32,220 nucleotides of DNA from Holosporales bacterium (GCA_031269095.1 JAIRWI010000008.1:1-32220); one strand, 5' to 3'; positions 24,844 through 32,220 are shown, numbered from the stretch's first letter. Numbers and translations: made by a program. The notes: generated from the letters alone by a model not told the origin.

Positions 24844-25440
24844 CTATTCAACAATATATATTATACTTTTTACGCATATATCCTCTTTCATCCCCTTTAG
24901 AAACTCTGACACTCTTGGACAAATAATATTTAGCATTTTCAGGAGGTTTTTCTTTTTAAATCTTCCATACCGACGAACCTCTCTAACAGAAAAACCAGTA
25001 GGTACATTATATTCGTCCCCTTGATTGGCCAATGATGCAGCTTCATAAAAGGCTTCCTTATTCTCACTATGTACTACTTTATTGAACAACAAAAAATATT
25101 TCTCCTTAAATCCTTGTCCGAATTCTAGTAGTACAGAATCAGAAATTAAATTAACTCTCTTCTGGAGTTTTTTTTTCATATCTTCAGAGATTGTCCCATC
25201 CATTCTTCTTATTTCAAGCATTGAGTTAGAGGATACTTCCGCGTAAAAAACTTTCGATTCACTTTCAGAAAACTCTGTCATAAGAGGTGCAGGCAAATAG
25301 GGAGGAGAAAAAATAACAGAATCTTCACTGGGAAGAAAATCATTAGAATAACTACAAGAACAGAATAATAATCCCCAGCAAAATATACAAACAACACTAC
25401 TTAATTTAGAAAATATATTCAATTTCAAAAATACAGGCAT
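24844..25440 (-). CDS. putative lipoprotein of unknown function
   Basis: The 198-residue product has a hydrophobic N-terminus (residues ~10-28) ending in GLLFCSCSYS. The cysteines there could be lipidated, although neither fits the lipobox exactly. The mature part is charged and mixed, with a central Lys-rich helix (EDMKKKLQKRV) and a C-terminal RYGRFKKKNLLKML segment. I find no known domain. Size and proximity to tssM invite a comparison with TssJ, the T6SS lipoprotein, but I see no TssJ-like beta-sandwich pattern. It is the only intact gene between two near-identical direct repeats (24231-24415 and 25615-25800). ATG at 25438-25440. Confidence 0.6.
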   Translation of the reverse strand: MPVFLKLNIFSKLSSVVCIFCWGLLFCSCSYSNDFLPSEDSVIFSPPYLPAPLMTEFSESESKVFYAEVSSNSMLEIRRMDGTISEDMKKKLQKRVNLISDSVLLEFGQGFKEKYFLLFNKVVHSENKEAFYEAASLANQGDEYNVPTGFSVREVRRYGRFKKKNLLKMLNIICPRVSEFLKGMKEDICVKSIIYIVE

Positions 25441-25848
25441 TATAATTATTTATAAAAGTTAAAATACAGCGGTATTATAATACAATATTTAATCCAAAAA
25501 CAAGAAAAAATGTATAAAAATTATTTTATACACTTAATATCAGCTTACACTAGGTTAGCTTTTAGCTATGAGCGCTAAAAATGTAGATACCTTTTGTGTT
25601 ATATTCATTCTAGTTATACTCTCTCCAGTTAACAAAAAGATAATTTTTAAAATCTATCCCAAGGATTACTGATGTTTTAGGTACTTTTGTCGATATCAAT
25701 GTTAACTGGGACAACTATAGTAACGGGAAATTTCCTAAACTATATTTCCCTGAAATTACTTAGGGTTTTTGGTACTTTTTTTAATACTGAAGTCAACCGA
25801 ATCACTTATACAGTTGAGAGCAACACGAATATGTATTACCTTGATAAT
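25441..25848. other. gene-free stretch holding the second large repeat copy
   Basis: The ~400 bp contain the forward two-unit repeat at 25615-25800 and otherwise AT-rich sequence. The apparent 62-codon frame at 25687-25875 runs through the repeat and is not credible as a gene. Confidence 0.55.
25615..25800 (+). repeat. interspersed MITE-like repeat, two-unit copy (forward)
   Basis: Unit one starts TATACTCTCTCCAGTTAAC and ends GTTAACTGGGACAACTATA, a near-perfect inverted terminus. Unit two continues GTAACGGGAAATTTCC to about 25800. It is highly similar to 24231-24415, with an exact shared stretch of nearly 50 bp over the junction. Confidence 0.75.
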
Positions 25849-26445
25849 CTAATTTTTTATACTGGTTTGTATTAAAATCCAGTCTGAATCCTTAGAAATT
25901 TTTCTTTGAAAAACCCAAAAATGGGAGACATCTAGGAAAATTTTCCCCGGGTTATTATATGAGACCCCCTCGCTATTAATTAAGGCGCTCATCTGTGATA
26001 CGTTGAATTTCATATTTAAAATCAAATTTTTCGCAGATGGCATCACCTTTGTTATAATAGTTTCTATATGTTTTATCAATATTTCCTGTCTAAGGTTAGA
26101 ACTTTCCCTTTTTGATATTTGTTCAGAAAAACTCTCATAAAGCTCAGAAGAGAGGAGCGCCTTTAATTCCTCGTACCTCGCATTAACAAAAGCCTGAAAC
26201 ACGGAATCAAATCTATTTCGCATTTTTTCCATAAAATCAATTTTTTGGTATTCCGGAAACGCCTTACATATTTCGGTAAATTCTGTTGATATTTTCTTAT
26301 CGTTGTTGTTATTAACGACTAGCATCGTTGTATTTTTTTTAGACCTCATTTGCCGTTGATCGTGCCTCTGAATTTTTCCAAAGGATTTAAACAATTTGTT
26401 CAACAATAGAAACGAAATCACTGCAAAAAAAAGAGTGCCTACCAC
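25849..26445 (-). CDS. Tim44-like (TimA-type) membrane-anchored protein
   Basis: The 198-residue product has an N-terminal membrane anchor (GTLFFAVISFLLLNKLF), a basic linker, then a Tim44-like domain from residue ~70. The domain shows FDSVFQAFVNARYEELKALL followed by SSELYESF, then ISKRESS, a central helix, and the ending DVSHFWVFQRKISKDSDWIL. This order matches alphaproteobacterial relatives of mitochondrial Tim44, the import-motor anchor; the bacterial role is not established. The start is GTG at 26443-26445, clearly set by a strong AAGGAG Shine-Dalgarno six bases upstream. It follows rnpB on the same strand by 27 bp. It supports an alphaproteobacterial origin. Confidence 0.85.
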   Translation of the reverse strand: MVGTLFFAVISFLLLNKLFKSFGKIQRHDQRQMRSKKNTTMLVVNNNNDKKISTEFTEICKAFPEYQKIDFMEKMRNRFDSVFQAFVNARYEELKALLSSELYESFSEQISKRESSNLRQEILIKHIETIITKVMPSAKNLILNMKFNVSQMSALINSEGVSYNNPGKIFLDVSHFWVFQRKISKDSDWILIQTSIKN

Positions 26446-26472
26446 AAAAATCTCCTTTAATAGATACTACGC

Positions 26473-26914
26473 GAGTTTTAAGACTATTTATAAGCCGGGT
26501 TCTGTCCAGGATACAACTTTCGCTTATCCCTGTCTAATCATTCATCTAGGCCCGCTGTTACCAACGGGCTCGAGCGACCTACCCGAAGATCATAGAACAG
26601 CAGGCCTTCCTAGTGCGTTTTAAAACACTGCGATCTCCCTATTTGGTCTTGCTTTTGGTGGGGTTTGCCATGCCACGATATATGTCGCCATATGTGCGGT
26701 GAGCTCTTACCTCACCATTTCACCCTTACCAATAATTATACAAAAAAATTATTGGCGGTATACTTTCTGTTGCACTTTCCCTAAAACGGACATTAACCTC
26801 CGTCCCGCTGGACGTTATCCAGCACCATGCCTACACTAAAGCCCGGACTTTCCTCTGTACGTGATGCGTTCAAAAAGCAGCACACAAAGCGATTAGCCAA
26901 TAGCCCTAAAACTC
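26473..26914 (-). ncRNA. rnpB: RNase P RNA (M1-type)
   Basis: On the minus strand the universal 5' core GAGGAAAGTCCGGGC (near 26855) and 3' core ACAGAACCCGGCTTAT (near 26490) are both present, with GGATAACGTCCAGCGG between them. I set the ends by the P1 helix: GAGTTTTAGGGCTATT at the 5' end pairs over 16 positions (with G-T wobbles) with AATAGTCTTAAAACTC at the 3' end. Length is about 442 nt, slightly long, partly from an AT-rich hairpin insertion (AATAATT..AATTATT, near 26731-26755). A -10-like TATTAT lies 6 nt upstream of the proposed start. RNase P RNA trims tRNA 5' leaders. Confidence 0.96.
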
Positions 26915-26969
26915 AGTACAATAATACTATGAAATTTCCGTAGTTGCCTAATAATTTTACGGAAAATGC

Positions 26970-26998
26970 TTGAGTTTTTGTGGTGATATTCATAATAT
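26970..26998 (+). promoter_or_regulatory. sigma70-like promoter candidate for grpE
   Basis: TTGAGT (26970-26975), a 17-bp spacer and TAATAT (26993-26998) lie about 40 bp before the grpE start. It does not resemble a sigma32 heat-shock promoter, and no CIRCE inverted repeat is seen. Confidence 0.45.
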
Positions 26999-27037
26999 TT
27001 ATATCAGGATGGATTTTAAATTATTTTGATATCTCAT

Positions 27038-27586
27038 ATGACGATGGGTGGTAATAGGAAAGATTCTTCTTTATCCGCTGATGAGAATAGTGGTAGTAAC
27101 AATGTTGATGTTGTTGGGGGAGAAAAACCCAGTAATAAGGCTGAAATTGACTTAAAAGAGCAAATTTCCGTTCTTGAGGAGAAATTACTGCGTGTATTTG
27201 CTGACTCGGAAAATTCTAGAAAAAGAGCAGAAAAAGAAAAAGAAGATTTAGCCAAATATAGTGTTAGTAAATTTGCAAAAGATATCCTCAGTATTAGAGA
27301 TAATTTGAAACTTGCTTTGTCGAATTGTCAGCAAGCTGAATCGTCCCCAATTATTGACGGAATAAAGATGACATTGGGGGAAATGGATAGGATTCTTGGA
27401 ATGTATGACATAAGGATAATAGAATCTGAAAATAGAAAATTTGATCCGAATATACATCAGGCAATGCTTGAAATTGAAGATAATTCCAGAGACGCTGGAA
27501 CGATAGTTGAGGTGCTTCAAGATGGTTTTACTATTCATAATAGGTTACTTCGACCAGTTCTGGTGACAACTTCTAAAAAACACTGA
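27038..27586 (+). CDS. grpE: nucleotide exchange factor GrpE
   Basis: GrpE releases ADP from DnaK in the Hsp70 chaperone cycle. The N-terminal ~40 residues are disordered and Ser/Asn/Gly-rich, followed by the long dimerising helix (ISVLEEKLLRVFADSENSRK..). The C-terminal beta-domain carries the family signature, with KFDPNIHQAMLEIED and VVEVLQDGF-like TIVEVLQDGFTIHNRLLRPV. Length of 183 aa is normal. The frame extends to a TTG at 27026; I chose ATG 27038, and ATG 27044 is also possible. It stands alone, without dnaK or hrcA, between rnpB (divergent) and rpsA (convergent). Confidence 0.95.
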   Translation: MTMGGNRKDSSLSADENSGSNNVDVVGGEKPSNKAEIDLKEQISVLEEKLLRVFADSENSRKRAEKEKEDLAKYSVSKFAKDILSIRDNLKLALSNCQQAESSPIIDGIKMTLGEMDRILGMYDIRIIESENRKFDPNIHQAMLEIEDNSRDAGTIVEVLQDGFTIHNRLLRPVLVTTSKKH

Positions 27587-27610
27587 CATCTATTTTGTCT
27601 GTCAGTTTTA
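27582..27610 (+). terminator. rho-independent terminator candidate of grpE
   Basis: ACTGACA (27582-27588, overlapping the TGA stop) pairs with TGTCAGT (27600-27606), followed by TTTT. The stem is 7 bp and the T-tract is short. Confidence 0.5.
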
Positions 27611-27729
27611 CGCGCGCTCATGCAGCCTACGCATTTTGCTTGGCACTTAGATAAAACCAAAAACTCTGCGATCCTAGAATGTAGGTTTTTAAAGACTCAA
27701 TATGTCGCTAACTGTTGCGAGCTTACAAA

Positions 27730-29496
27730 TTATTCTTCAGCAAGTTTTTTGGTTGCTTTAGGTTTCGCTGCTGTTGTTTTTTGGGTATCTTCAACACTAA
27801 CATTCGCAGAAACCATAGCAGCTCCTAATATGTCACCTAGACTCGCTCCACTATCTGTCGAACCAAAACGCTTAACCGCTTCCTTTTCTCTTTGAAGCTC
27901 AAGCTCCTTGATAGAAAGGTTAATAACTCCAGATTTTTCTATCCCCAGCACAATCGCTTCTATTTTTTCTCCAATTCCTAGTGTATCACTTCTTTGGCGC
28001 ATTTTTTCCCTAGATATGTCGCCTTTTTTTATGAACCCAGCCAAACCATTTTCCAATTTAATATTGGCTCCGCTTGTTTGAGTGCTAATGACTTCTCCGA
28101 TAACTACATCATTTTTATTTACCTTTTTAGTTGCTTCTTCATATGGGTTTGCCTCAAGTTGTTTTATCCCGAGACTAATTCTTTCTTTCTCGGGGTTAAT
28201 ATCAAGTACAACAACTTCAATTTCCTGCCCCTTTTGAACAGGTTTTTGTTTGTCATCAAGGTTTCCAGTTCCTTTCCAGGAAACATCAGACATGTGAATC
28301 ATTCCATCTAGTTCTTCGCTGACTCCAATAAAAATTCCAAACTCTGTTGCATTCTTAACGATTCCTTTGATTTTGCTTCCGATTGGGTGATTATCGGAAA
28401 ATTCTTTCCATGGGTTCGCCGTGCATTGTTTAACACTTAAACTAATTTTTCTCTTTTCAGAATCAGCTTCAAGTACCATAACTTCAATTTCATCTGCAAT
28501 ATTGAATAGTTTGCTTGGAGGTACGTTCTTTTTTGTCCAACTCAGTTCTGTCATATAGACCATTCCCTCTATACCTTCTCCTATTTCAACAAAAACACCG
28601 TAATCAGTTATATTAACAATCTTCCCCTTATATTTTTCGCCAACAATATATTTTTGATCTATATTTTCCCAGGGGCTTGTAACTAGTTGCTTCATACCCA
28701 GTGAAATGCGTCCGTTTTCTGTATTAAATTTTAACACGACGACTTTAACTGTGTCCCCTACAGTAACAACCGAAGATGGAGAATGTACTCTTTTCCATGA
28801 CATATCCGTAACATGAAGAAGTCCATCGACCCCCCCTATATCGACAAAAGCACCATATTCCGTTATGTTTTTGACTATACCCTCTATAATCATTCCTTCG
28901 CTTAGTTTCGACATAACCTCTGCTTTTGCTTCAAATCTGGAAGCTTCGAGCACGGAACGCCTAGAAACGACTATGTTATTTCTAGCTCTATCCATTTTTA
29001 GAATTTTTAATGGCTGTTTCACGTTCATAAGAGGAGTTATATCCTTAATTATTCGTAAATCAACCTGGCTTCCTGGTAAAAATGCAAGTGTTCCGTTTAT
29101 ATCGACTGAGAATCCGCCTCTGGTTCTTCCAATAATAACCCCCTCAACTGTTATATCAGAGTTTAGGTTCTTTTCAAGCTCATTCCAAACTGCCTCTTTT
29201 TTGGCTTTTTCAATGCTTAAAATTGGTTCACCATTTTTATCTTCGAATTTTTCTACAAAAACATCGACCGTTTCCCCTATAGTGACATTATCGGTTCCCT
29301 TTAGAGTTTTAATATCTTCTACAAAAATACGACCTTCAGATTTAAGCCCTACATCAATCATTGCCTTGTCATTTTTTATATTAATAATTGTACCTTTTAC
29401 GACTTTTCCTTCTAGAGGTTCAGTTCCAAAAAGCTCTTCTTGGAGCATTTCAGCGAAGCTAGTTTTCTGATTTTTTGTTTGATTTACGGTATTCAT
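27730..29496 (-). CDS. rpsA: 30S ribosomal protein S1
   Basis: S1 helps the 30S subunit bind and unfold mRNA. The 588-residue product has six consecutive S1 (OB-fold) domains starting near residues 31, 115, 200, 287, 374 and 461. Each carries the repeating pattern G-x-V-x-x-I-t-x-y-G-x-F-V-x-i (e.g. GIVKNITEYGAFVDIGGVDG). The first two are the divergent ribosome-binding domains, as expected for S1. The length and an Ala/Lys-rich tail are typical of alphaproteobacteria. The ATG at 29494-29496 fits. S1 is especially relevant here because most genes in the window lack a clear Shine-Dalgarno. Confidence 0.97.
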   Translation of the reverse strand: MNTVNQTKNQKTSFAEMLQEELFGTEPLEGKVVKGTIINIKNDKAMIDVGLKSEGRIFVEDIKTLKGTDNVTIGETVDVFVEKFEDKNGEPILSIEKAKKEAVWNELEKNLNSDITVEGVIIGRTRGGFSVDINGTLAFLPGSQVDLRIIKDITPLMNVKQPLKILKMDRARNNIVVSRRSVLEASRFEAKAEVMSKLSEGMIIEGIVKNITEYGAFVDIGGVDGLLHVTDMSWKRVHSPSSVVTVGDTVKVVVLKFNTENGRISLGMKQLVTSPWENIDQKYIVGEKYKGKIVNITDYGVFVEIGEGIEGMVYMTELSWTKKNVPPSKLFNIADEIEVMVLEADSEKRKISLSVKQCTANPWKEFSDNHPIGSKIKGIVKNATEFGIFIGVSEELDGMIHMSDVSWKGTGNLDDKQKPVQKGQEIEVVVLDINPEKERISLGIKQLEANPYEEATKKVNKNDVVIGEVISTQTSGANIKLENGLAGFIKKGDISREKMRQRSDTLGIGEKIEAIVLGIEKSGVINLSIKELELQREKEAVKRFGSTDSGASLGDILGAAMVSANVSVEDTQKTTAAKPKATKKLAEE

Positions 29497-29568
29497 AAGT
29501 TAAAAACCTTGGGTTGTGCGAGAGTTATTGCGCATAATTCTCGGAAAATAAAACACTATGCCACATAT

Positions 29569-29595
29569 TGTACATTCTTTTTGATAAGATGTACA
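29569..29595 (-). promoter_or_regulatory. inverted repeat upstream of rpsA, possible operator/promoter
   Basis: TGTACAT (29569-29575) and ATGTACA (29589-29595) are perfect inverted repeats 13 bp apart. On the minus strand TGTACA, a 17-bp spacer and TACAAT could act as -35/-10 for rpsA, so the palindrome would overlap the promoter. Confidence 0.3.
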
Positions 29596-29689
29596 CGTGA
29601 TTGTAGGCGGATGCCTGCATTCATAAGTTTTGAGATAAAGAAGTAATTTCCAGAATATTACTAATACCCTCCTTTATGTATAATTGATT

Positions 29690-29783
29690 TTCTTGACAAT
29701 AGTATTTAAAAAAAGCATATAATCCCCTGTAGTTATAAGAAATATATTTAAAAAATTAATCCATTGCCAATTATACCCTCTCT
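29690..29783 (-). repeat. interspersed MITE-like repeat, part copy (reverse)
   Basis: ATATTTAAAAAATTAATCC followed by ATTGCCAATTATA is the complement of the family left end. It shares its last bases with the forward copy that starts at 29772. Confidence 0.5.
29693..29723 (+). promoter_or_regulatory. orphan consensus promoter-like sequence
   Basis: A perfect TTGACA (29693-29698) and a perfect TATAAT (29718-29723) are separated by 19 bp, longer than the ideal 17. It faces the plus strand, where no gene follows before the minus-strand tRNA-Ala. It lies inside a repeat copy, so it may be a chance match or an element-borne promoter. Confidence 0.3.
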
Positions 29784-29876
29784 AGTTAGCGAAGAGATGT
29801 TTTTCAAAATATATTCCAAAAATTACTAAGTTTTTATATATATTTGTTGATATCAATGTTAGCTGGAATAACTATA
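29772..29876 (+). repeat. interspersed MITE-like repeat, full copy (forward)
   Basis: It starts TATACCCTCTCTAGTTAGCG, passes through ATTACTAAGTTTTTATATA and ends ATCAATGTTAGCTGGAATA with ACTATA. Both termini are recognisable as inverted repeats and the length is 105 bp. Confidence 0.7.
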
Positions 29877-29894
29877 TTAGTTTTGTTGTTAAAT

Positions 29895-29990
29895 TATAGT
29901 TAGTTAACTCAATAAACAAATAATTTTTAAGCTATTCTCCCCCAGAACCATTGGGGTTTTTGTGTTTGTATTATTTTGGTTATCAAATTA
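29895..29990 (+). repeat. interspersed MITE-like repeat, part copy (forward)
   Basis: TATAGTTAGTTAACTCAATA, then TAATTTTTAAGCTATTC and CATTGGGGTTTTTGTG follow the order of the forward family. The right end is indistinct. Confidence 0.45.
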
Positions 29991-30070
29991 ATCAAATATA
30001 CCTAAAAGCTAATGAAGCTGAACATAAACAAAAAGCCAGGGATCCCCGGCTTCTTATTGAATAAAAACTT

Positions 30071-30146
<76 letters not shown>

Positions 30147-30155
30147 CAATCTCAG

Positions 30156-30198
30156 AAGAAGGTGTGTAAGTTTTTAACACACACCTTCTTTTTTTTTT
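30156..30198 (+). terminator. strong hairpin plus T-run, oriented to the plus strand
   Basis: AAGAAGGTGTGT (30156-30167) pairs perfectly over 12 bp with ACACACCTTCTT (30179-30190), followed by an unbroken T-run to 30198. The polarity is for plus-strand transcripts, although both flanking genes are on the minus strand. It would shield the Ser-rich gene and tRNA-Ala from antisense transcription, possibly from the orphan promoter at 29693. Confidence 0.6.
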
Positions 30199-30224
30199 AT
30201 AGATAAACTGTAGAGTTTATCTAT
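30199..30224 (-). terminator. perfect 11-bp hairpin at the 3' end of the Ser-rich gene
   Basis: ATAGATAAACT (30199-30209) and AGTTTATCTAT (30214-30224) flank a 4-nt loop and overlap the last base of the stop codon. On the minus strand no T-tract follows, so it is a weak terminator or an mRNA-end stabiliser. Confidence 0.35.
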
Positions 30225-32220
30225 TAAGAGGTTTTTGCTTCCAGTGACTCAAAGAGCCGTCTTCTTTGCTCTGCTCTAGCTTTATATTTTTTTTCTTCTT
30301 CCTTTAGGTATTGTTCTTGTTTTAAGATCTCTGCCTTTTCTACTTCTTCTTTTTTTTGTAGTTCCTTAGTTTTTAAAACTCTTTCTTCTCGGCGTGAGTT
30401 TCTTTCTGCTTGATGTTTTCTCTCTCTCTCTTCTGATTCTCTTCCTTCGTCTTCTATCTTTTTACGTTTTAGACCTCTTCCTCTTGTTTTCTCTTCTTTT
30501 TCAGCTTTTGTTTTCTCGTAGTTAATTCTGTCAAAGTCCCTCCTCATATTTTCTATTTGGTTTTGCATATCTATTTTTAAAATTTCATTTTTTTCGTCTA
30601 ACTCAGCTTTCTGTTTCTCCAGTAGCTTTTTTGTCAGCTCTGCATACGTCTCCTGTTGTTCTCTTAAAGTTTTATTAAATTGTTCTATAATTCCTTCTTT
30701 ATCTTTTCCCATTTGCTCTACAAGAGTCTTTTCTTTCTCTTCCATTTCTTTTCGGTACTCATTCCATTCCTTTTGCTGTTCTTCAATCTGTTCTTGAAGT
30801 TCTGCTTTTTGTTGTCTTAACATACCTTGTAAGGTTGCTATTTCGGCATTAGCCTGAACTAAGTATTCAGAAAGAAGTTCTACCTTTTCTCCTGCTGCGG
30901 CTTCTTCAAGTTCTTTCTGTCTCTGTCTTTCTTTTTCGACTTCTTCTTCCTGGCGCTTTTTTTCTTCCGCTTCTGCTTTTATTCTGTTTTCTTCTTTTTC
31001 TTTTGCTGCCTTCTCTTTTTCACTCTTAGCTTTCTCTTCTTTTTCTTTTCTCTCTCTTTCTATTTTCTCAGCAGCTTCTTTTTTTGCTAATTCTTCCTGT
31101 TTTTTTAAATTTTCTTCCTCTTCTGGGTTTGAAACCAGGGCTGGGCTCGAAGCTGGGCTCGTGCTTGTGTCTGAAGCACTCGAACTACTCGAACTACTCG
31201 AACTGCTCGAACTACTCGAACTACTCGAAGCTGGGCTTGAGGTACTTGGGAACAGGCTTGGGCTCGAAACTGGGCTCGTGCTTGTGTCTGAAGCACTCGA
31301 ACTACTCGAACTGCTCGAACTACTCGAACTGCTCGAAGCTGGGCTTGAGGTACTTATTGAGAGCGGGGTCGTGCTTGGATTTAAAGTACTTCCTAATGGG
31401 GTAAACACCGAAAAAGAACTTGATGGAGATGGTGGAAGAATAAATTCTGGAGTTGTTCCAATTTCTGAACTTACGCTAAATCCTGGAGTTGTTTTTTGTC
31501 TTTTCTTTCCTCTATCCTCTATTTTAGACGAAGATGGAGGAGTTGATGGGGATGTTACATCAGGAGCAAATTGGCGTCCTGGAGGTGTTCTAAAAACTCT
31601 CTTCTCATTTCTTTTTGAGTATGGATTTTTTATAAAAGACATAAAATTGTCATAAAGACCTTCGTGGGCACTTAAAGTTTCTTTCAAAAGTTCCGAACTA
31701 CCTGAGTGTTGTTGAAAAAAACTTTGAAGATCATTTCCGATTTCTATTGCTTTTTCAGGACTTACATTTTTCCACCTCATCAAATCACTTATCGGGGCCA
31801 TTATATTGAAAAGTTCACCACCTGTAGGATTTTTTAATATATTCTCTATCTTGTACAAGTTTCTTTGTGCATTATCATCATCACCCCCTATCTCTTCTCC
31901 TCTTAAAGATGAAGATGGAGAACTAGAGCTTCGTGGGGCTTTTTCTTCACTAACTTTAAAGTTCTCAATATCATTAACGAATCTATCCCAATTCTCTCCT
32001 TCTTGACCTCCTAACGATAAGCCGATTTGATTAAAAACATCTCTAAAACTTCCACTTTTGTATCCTTGAAAAGCATTTTTGATCATTATTCTGGATTCAG
32101 GACTTAAGTTATTATATCTCATTAATGTTGTAAAAAATGTTTTATTTGATGTTGAAAGATCTTCCCCTTGTTTGAACATGTCATTTAATACAATATATAT
32201 TCTGTTTAAAGTTTCGCTCA
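30224..32220 (-). CDS. large Ser-rich coiled-coil protein, 5' end beyond the window
   Basis: The frame is open from the right window edge to TAA at 30224-30226. The first in-window ATG is at 32179, but 13 more sense codons (..ETLNRIYIVLND) precede it, so the true start probably lies outside. The visible ~664 residues have three parts. An N-terminal helical region of unknown fold spans ~210 residues. A Ser/Pro/Thr linker carries two serine runs flanked by near-identical blocks (SASDTSTSP). A long, highly charged Lys/Glu coiled coil covers the last ~270 residues. No signal peptide or enzyme motif is visible. Size and architecture suggest a structural or effector-like protein; the function is unknown. 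Confidence 0.75.
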   Translation of the reverse strand, partial: SETLNRIYIVLNDMFKQGEDLSTSNKTFFTTLMRYNNLSPESRIMIKNAFQGYKSGSFRDVFNQIGLSLGGQEGENWDRFVNDIENFKVSEEKAPRSSSSPSSSLRGEEIGGDDDNAQRNLYKIENILKNPTGGELFNIMAPISDLMRWKNVSPEKAIEIGNDLQSFFQQHSGSSELLKETLSAHEGLYDNFMSFIKNPYSKRNEKRVFRTPPGRQFAPDVTSPSTPPSSSKIEDRGKKRQKTTPGFSVSSEIGTTPEFILPPSPSSSFSVFTPLGSTLNPSTTPLSISTSSPASSSSSSSSSSSSSSASDTSTSPVSSPSLFPSTSSPASSSSSSSSSSSSSSSSSASDTSTSPASSPALVSNPEEEENLKKQEELAKKEAAEKIERERKEKEEKAKSEKEKAAKEKEENRIKAEAEEKKRQEEEVEKERQRQKELEEAAAGEKVELLSEYLVQANAEIATLQGMLRQQKAELQEQIEEQQKEWNEYRKEMEEKEKTLVEQMGKDKEGIIEQFNKTLREQQETYAELTKKLLEKQKAELDEKNEILKIDMQNQIENMRRDFDRINYEKTKAEKEEKTRGRGLKRKKIEDEGRESEERERKHQAERNSRREERVLKTKELQKKEEVEKAEILKQEQYLKEEEKKYKARAEQRRRLFESLEAKTS
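31141..31352 (-). repeat. 117-bp tandem duplication containing 9-bp serine-coding repeats
   Basis: The block starting CTGGGCTCGAAGCTGGGCTC at 31141 recurs at 31258 with few changes, a period of 117 bp (39 codons). Inside each block 9-mers of the form CTACTCGAA or CTGCTCGAA (plus strand) repeat, five in the first block and four in the second, encoding runs of serine. Confidence 0.9.

Larger units (their letters stand above)
29497..30070. other. intergenic region rpsA-tRNA-Ala, dense in repeat copies
   Basis: The ~570 bp have no credible gene. Next to rpsA lies an inverted repeat (29569-29595). Then three adjacent copies or part-copies of the interspersed repeat cover about 29690-29990, and a consensus-like promoter faces the plus strand at 29693-29723. 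Confidence 0.6.

Noticed and set aside
24844-25440. Calling the lipoprotein gene tssJ
   Set aside because: Size and neighbourhood fit, but no TssJ sequence pattern is visible and the gene is on the opposite strand.
26396-26623. 75-codon plus-strand frame over the rnpB 3' end
   Set aside because: It covers the conserved RNase P RNA core on the antisense strand.
28865-29470. 201-codon plus-strand frame opposite rpsA
   Set aside because: Antisense shadow of S1 domains; the minus-strand frame is an unmistakable S1.
31084-31655. Leu/Glu or Ser/Asn-rich plus-strand frames opposite the Ser-rich gene
   Set aside because: They are shadows of the 9-bp repeats on the opposite strand.

Overview
The window is AT-rich DNA (roughly one third G+C by eye) and carries core bacterial genes: ftsK, murD, mltG, glmM, gltX, ligA, grpE, rpsA, rnpB and three tRNA genes. 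They are separated by unusually long, repeat-laden intergenic regions and mixed with a partial type VI secretion (T6SS) locus and several unusual low-complexity proteins. A Tim44-like membrane protein with an N-terminal anchor points to an alphaproteobacterium. Low G+C, scattered single-gene transcription units, gene remnants and a T6SS fit a host-associated lineage such as the Holosporales/Rickettsiales-like endosymbionts. This placement is inference, not proof.

Layout: 1-221 holds the 3' end of an unidentified gene. 395-2545 is ftsK (minus). 2922-5025 is a translationally overlapping pair: a TauE/SafE-type exporter and a PotD-like polyamine-binding protein. 5195-6451 is murD (minus), then tRNA-Val(GAC), mltG and glmM. 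At 9527-9618 lies tRNA-Ser(GGA), whose last 33 bp are repeated exactly 120 bp downstream. This looks like an integration scar and opens an accessory stretch (9619-13410) with two adjacent secreted-protein genes, one a ComEC-like metallo-beta-lactamase-fold protein with a 28-serine tract, and a decayed recombinase C-terminus. gltX and ligA follow. 17442-24155 is tssK-tssL-tssM, part of the T6SS baseplate and membrane complex. 24136-25848 is a decayed stretch with a putative lipoprotein gene bracketed by two near-identical direct repeats. Then come the Tim44-like gene and rnpB (both minus), grpE (plus), rpsA (minus), tRNA-Ala(GGC, minus) and a large Ser-rich/coiled-coil protein gene that runs off the right edge.

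How the genes work together: murD, mltG and glmM all serve peptidoglycan (precursor sugar, D-Glu addition, glycan release), so this cell probably makes a cell wall. FtsK, LigA, GltX, GrpE, S1 and RNase P RNA are housekeeping. TssK, TssL and TssM would form the envelope-spanning docking part of a contractile injection machine; tube, sheath and effector genes are not in the window.

The main non-textbook observations are: a family of about 105-bp MITE-like intergenic repeats with terminal inverted repeats (at least nine copies or part-copies); the tRNA-Ser scar; the secreted ComEC-like protein with an expandable hexanucleotide serine tract next to a second secreted protein; and the 117-bp tandem duplication inside the Ser-rich coiled-coil gene.
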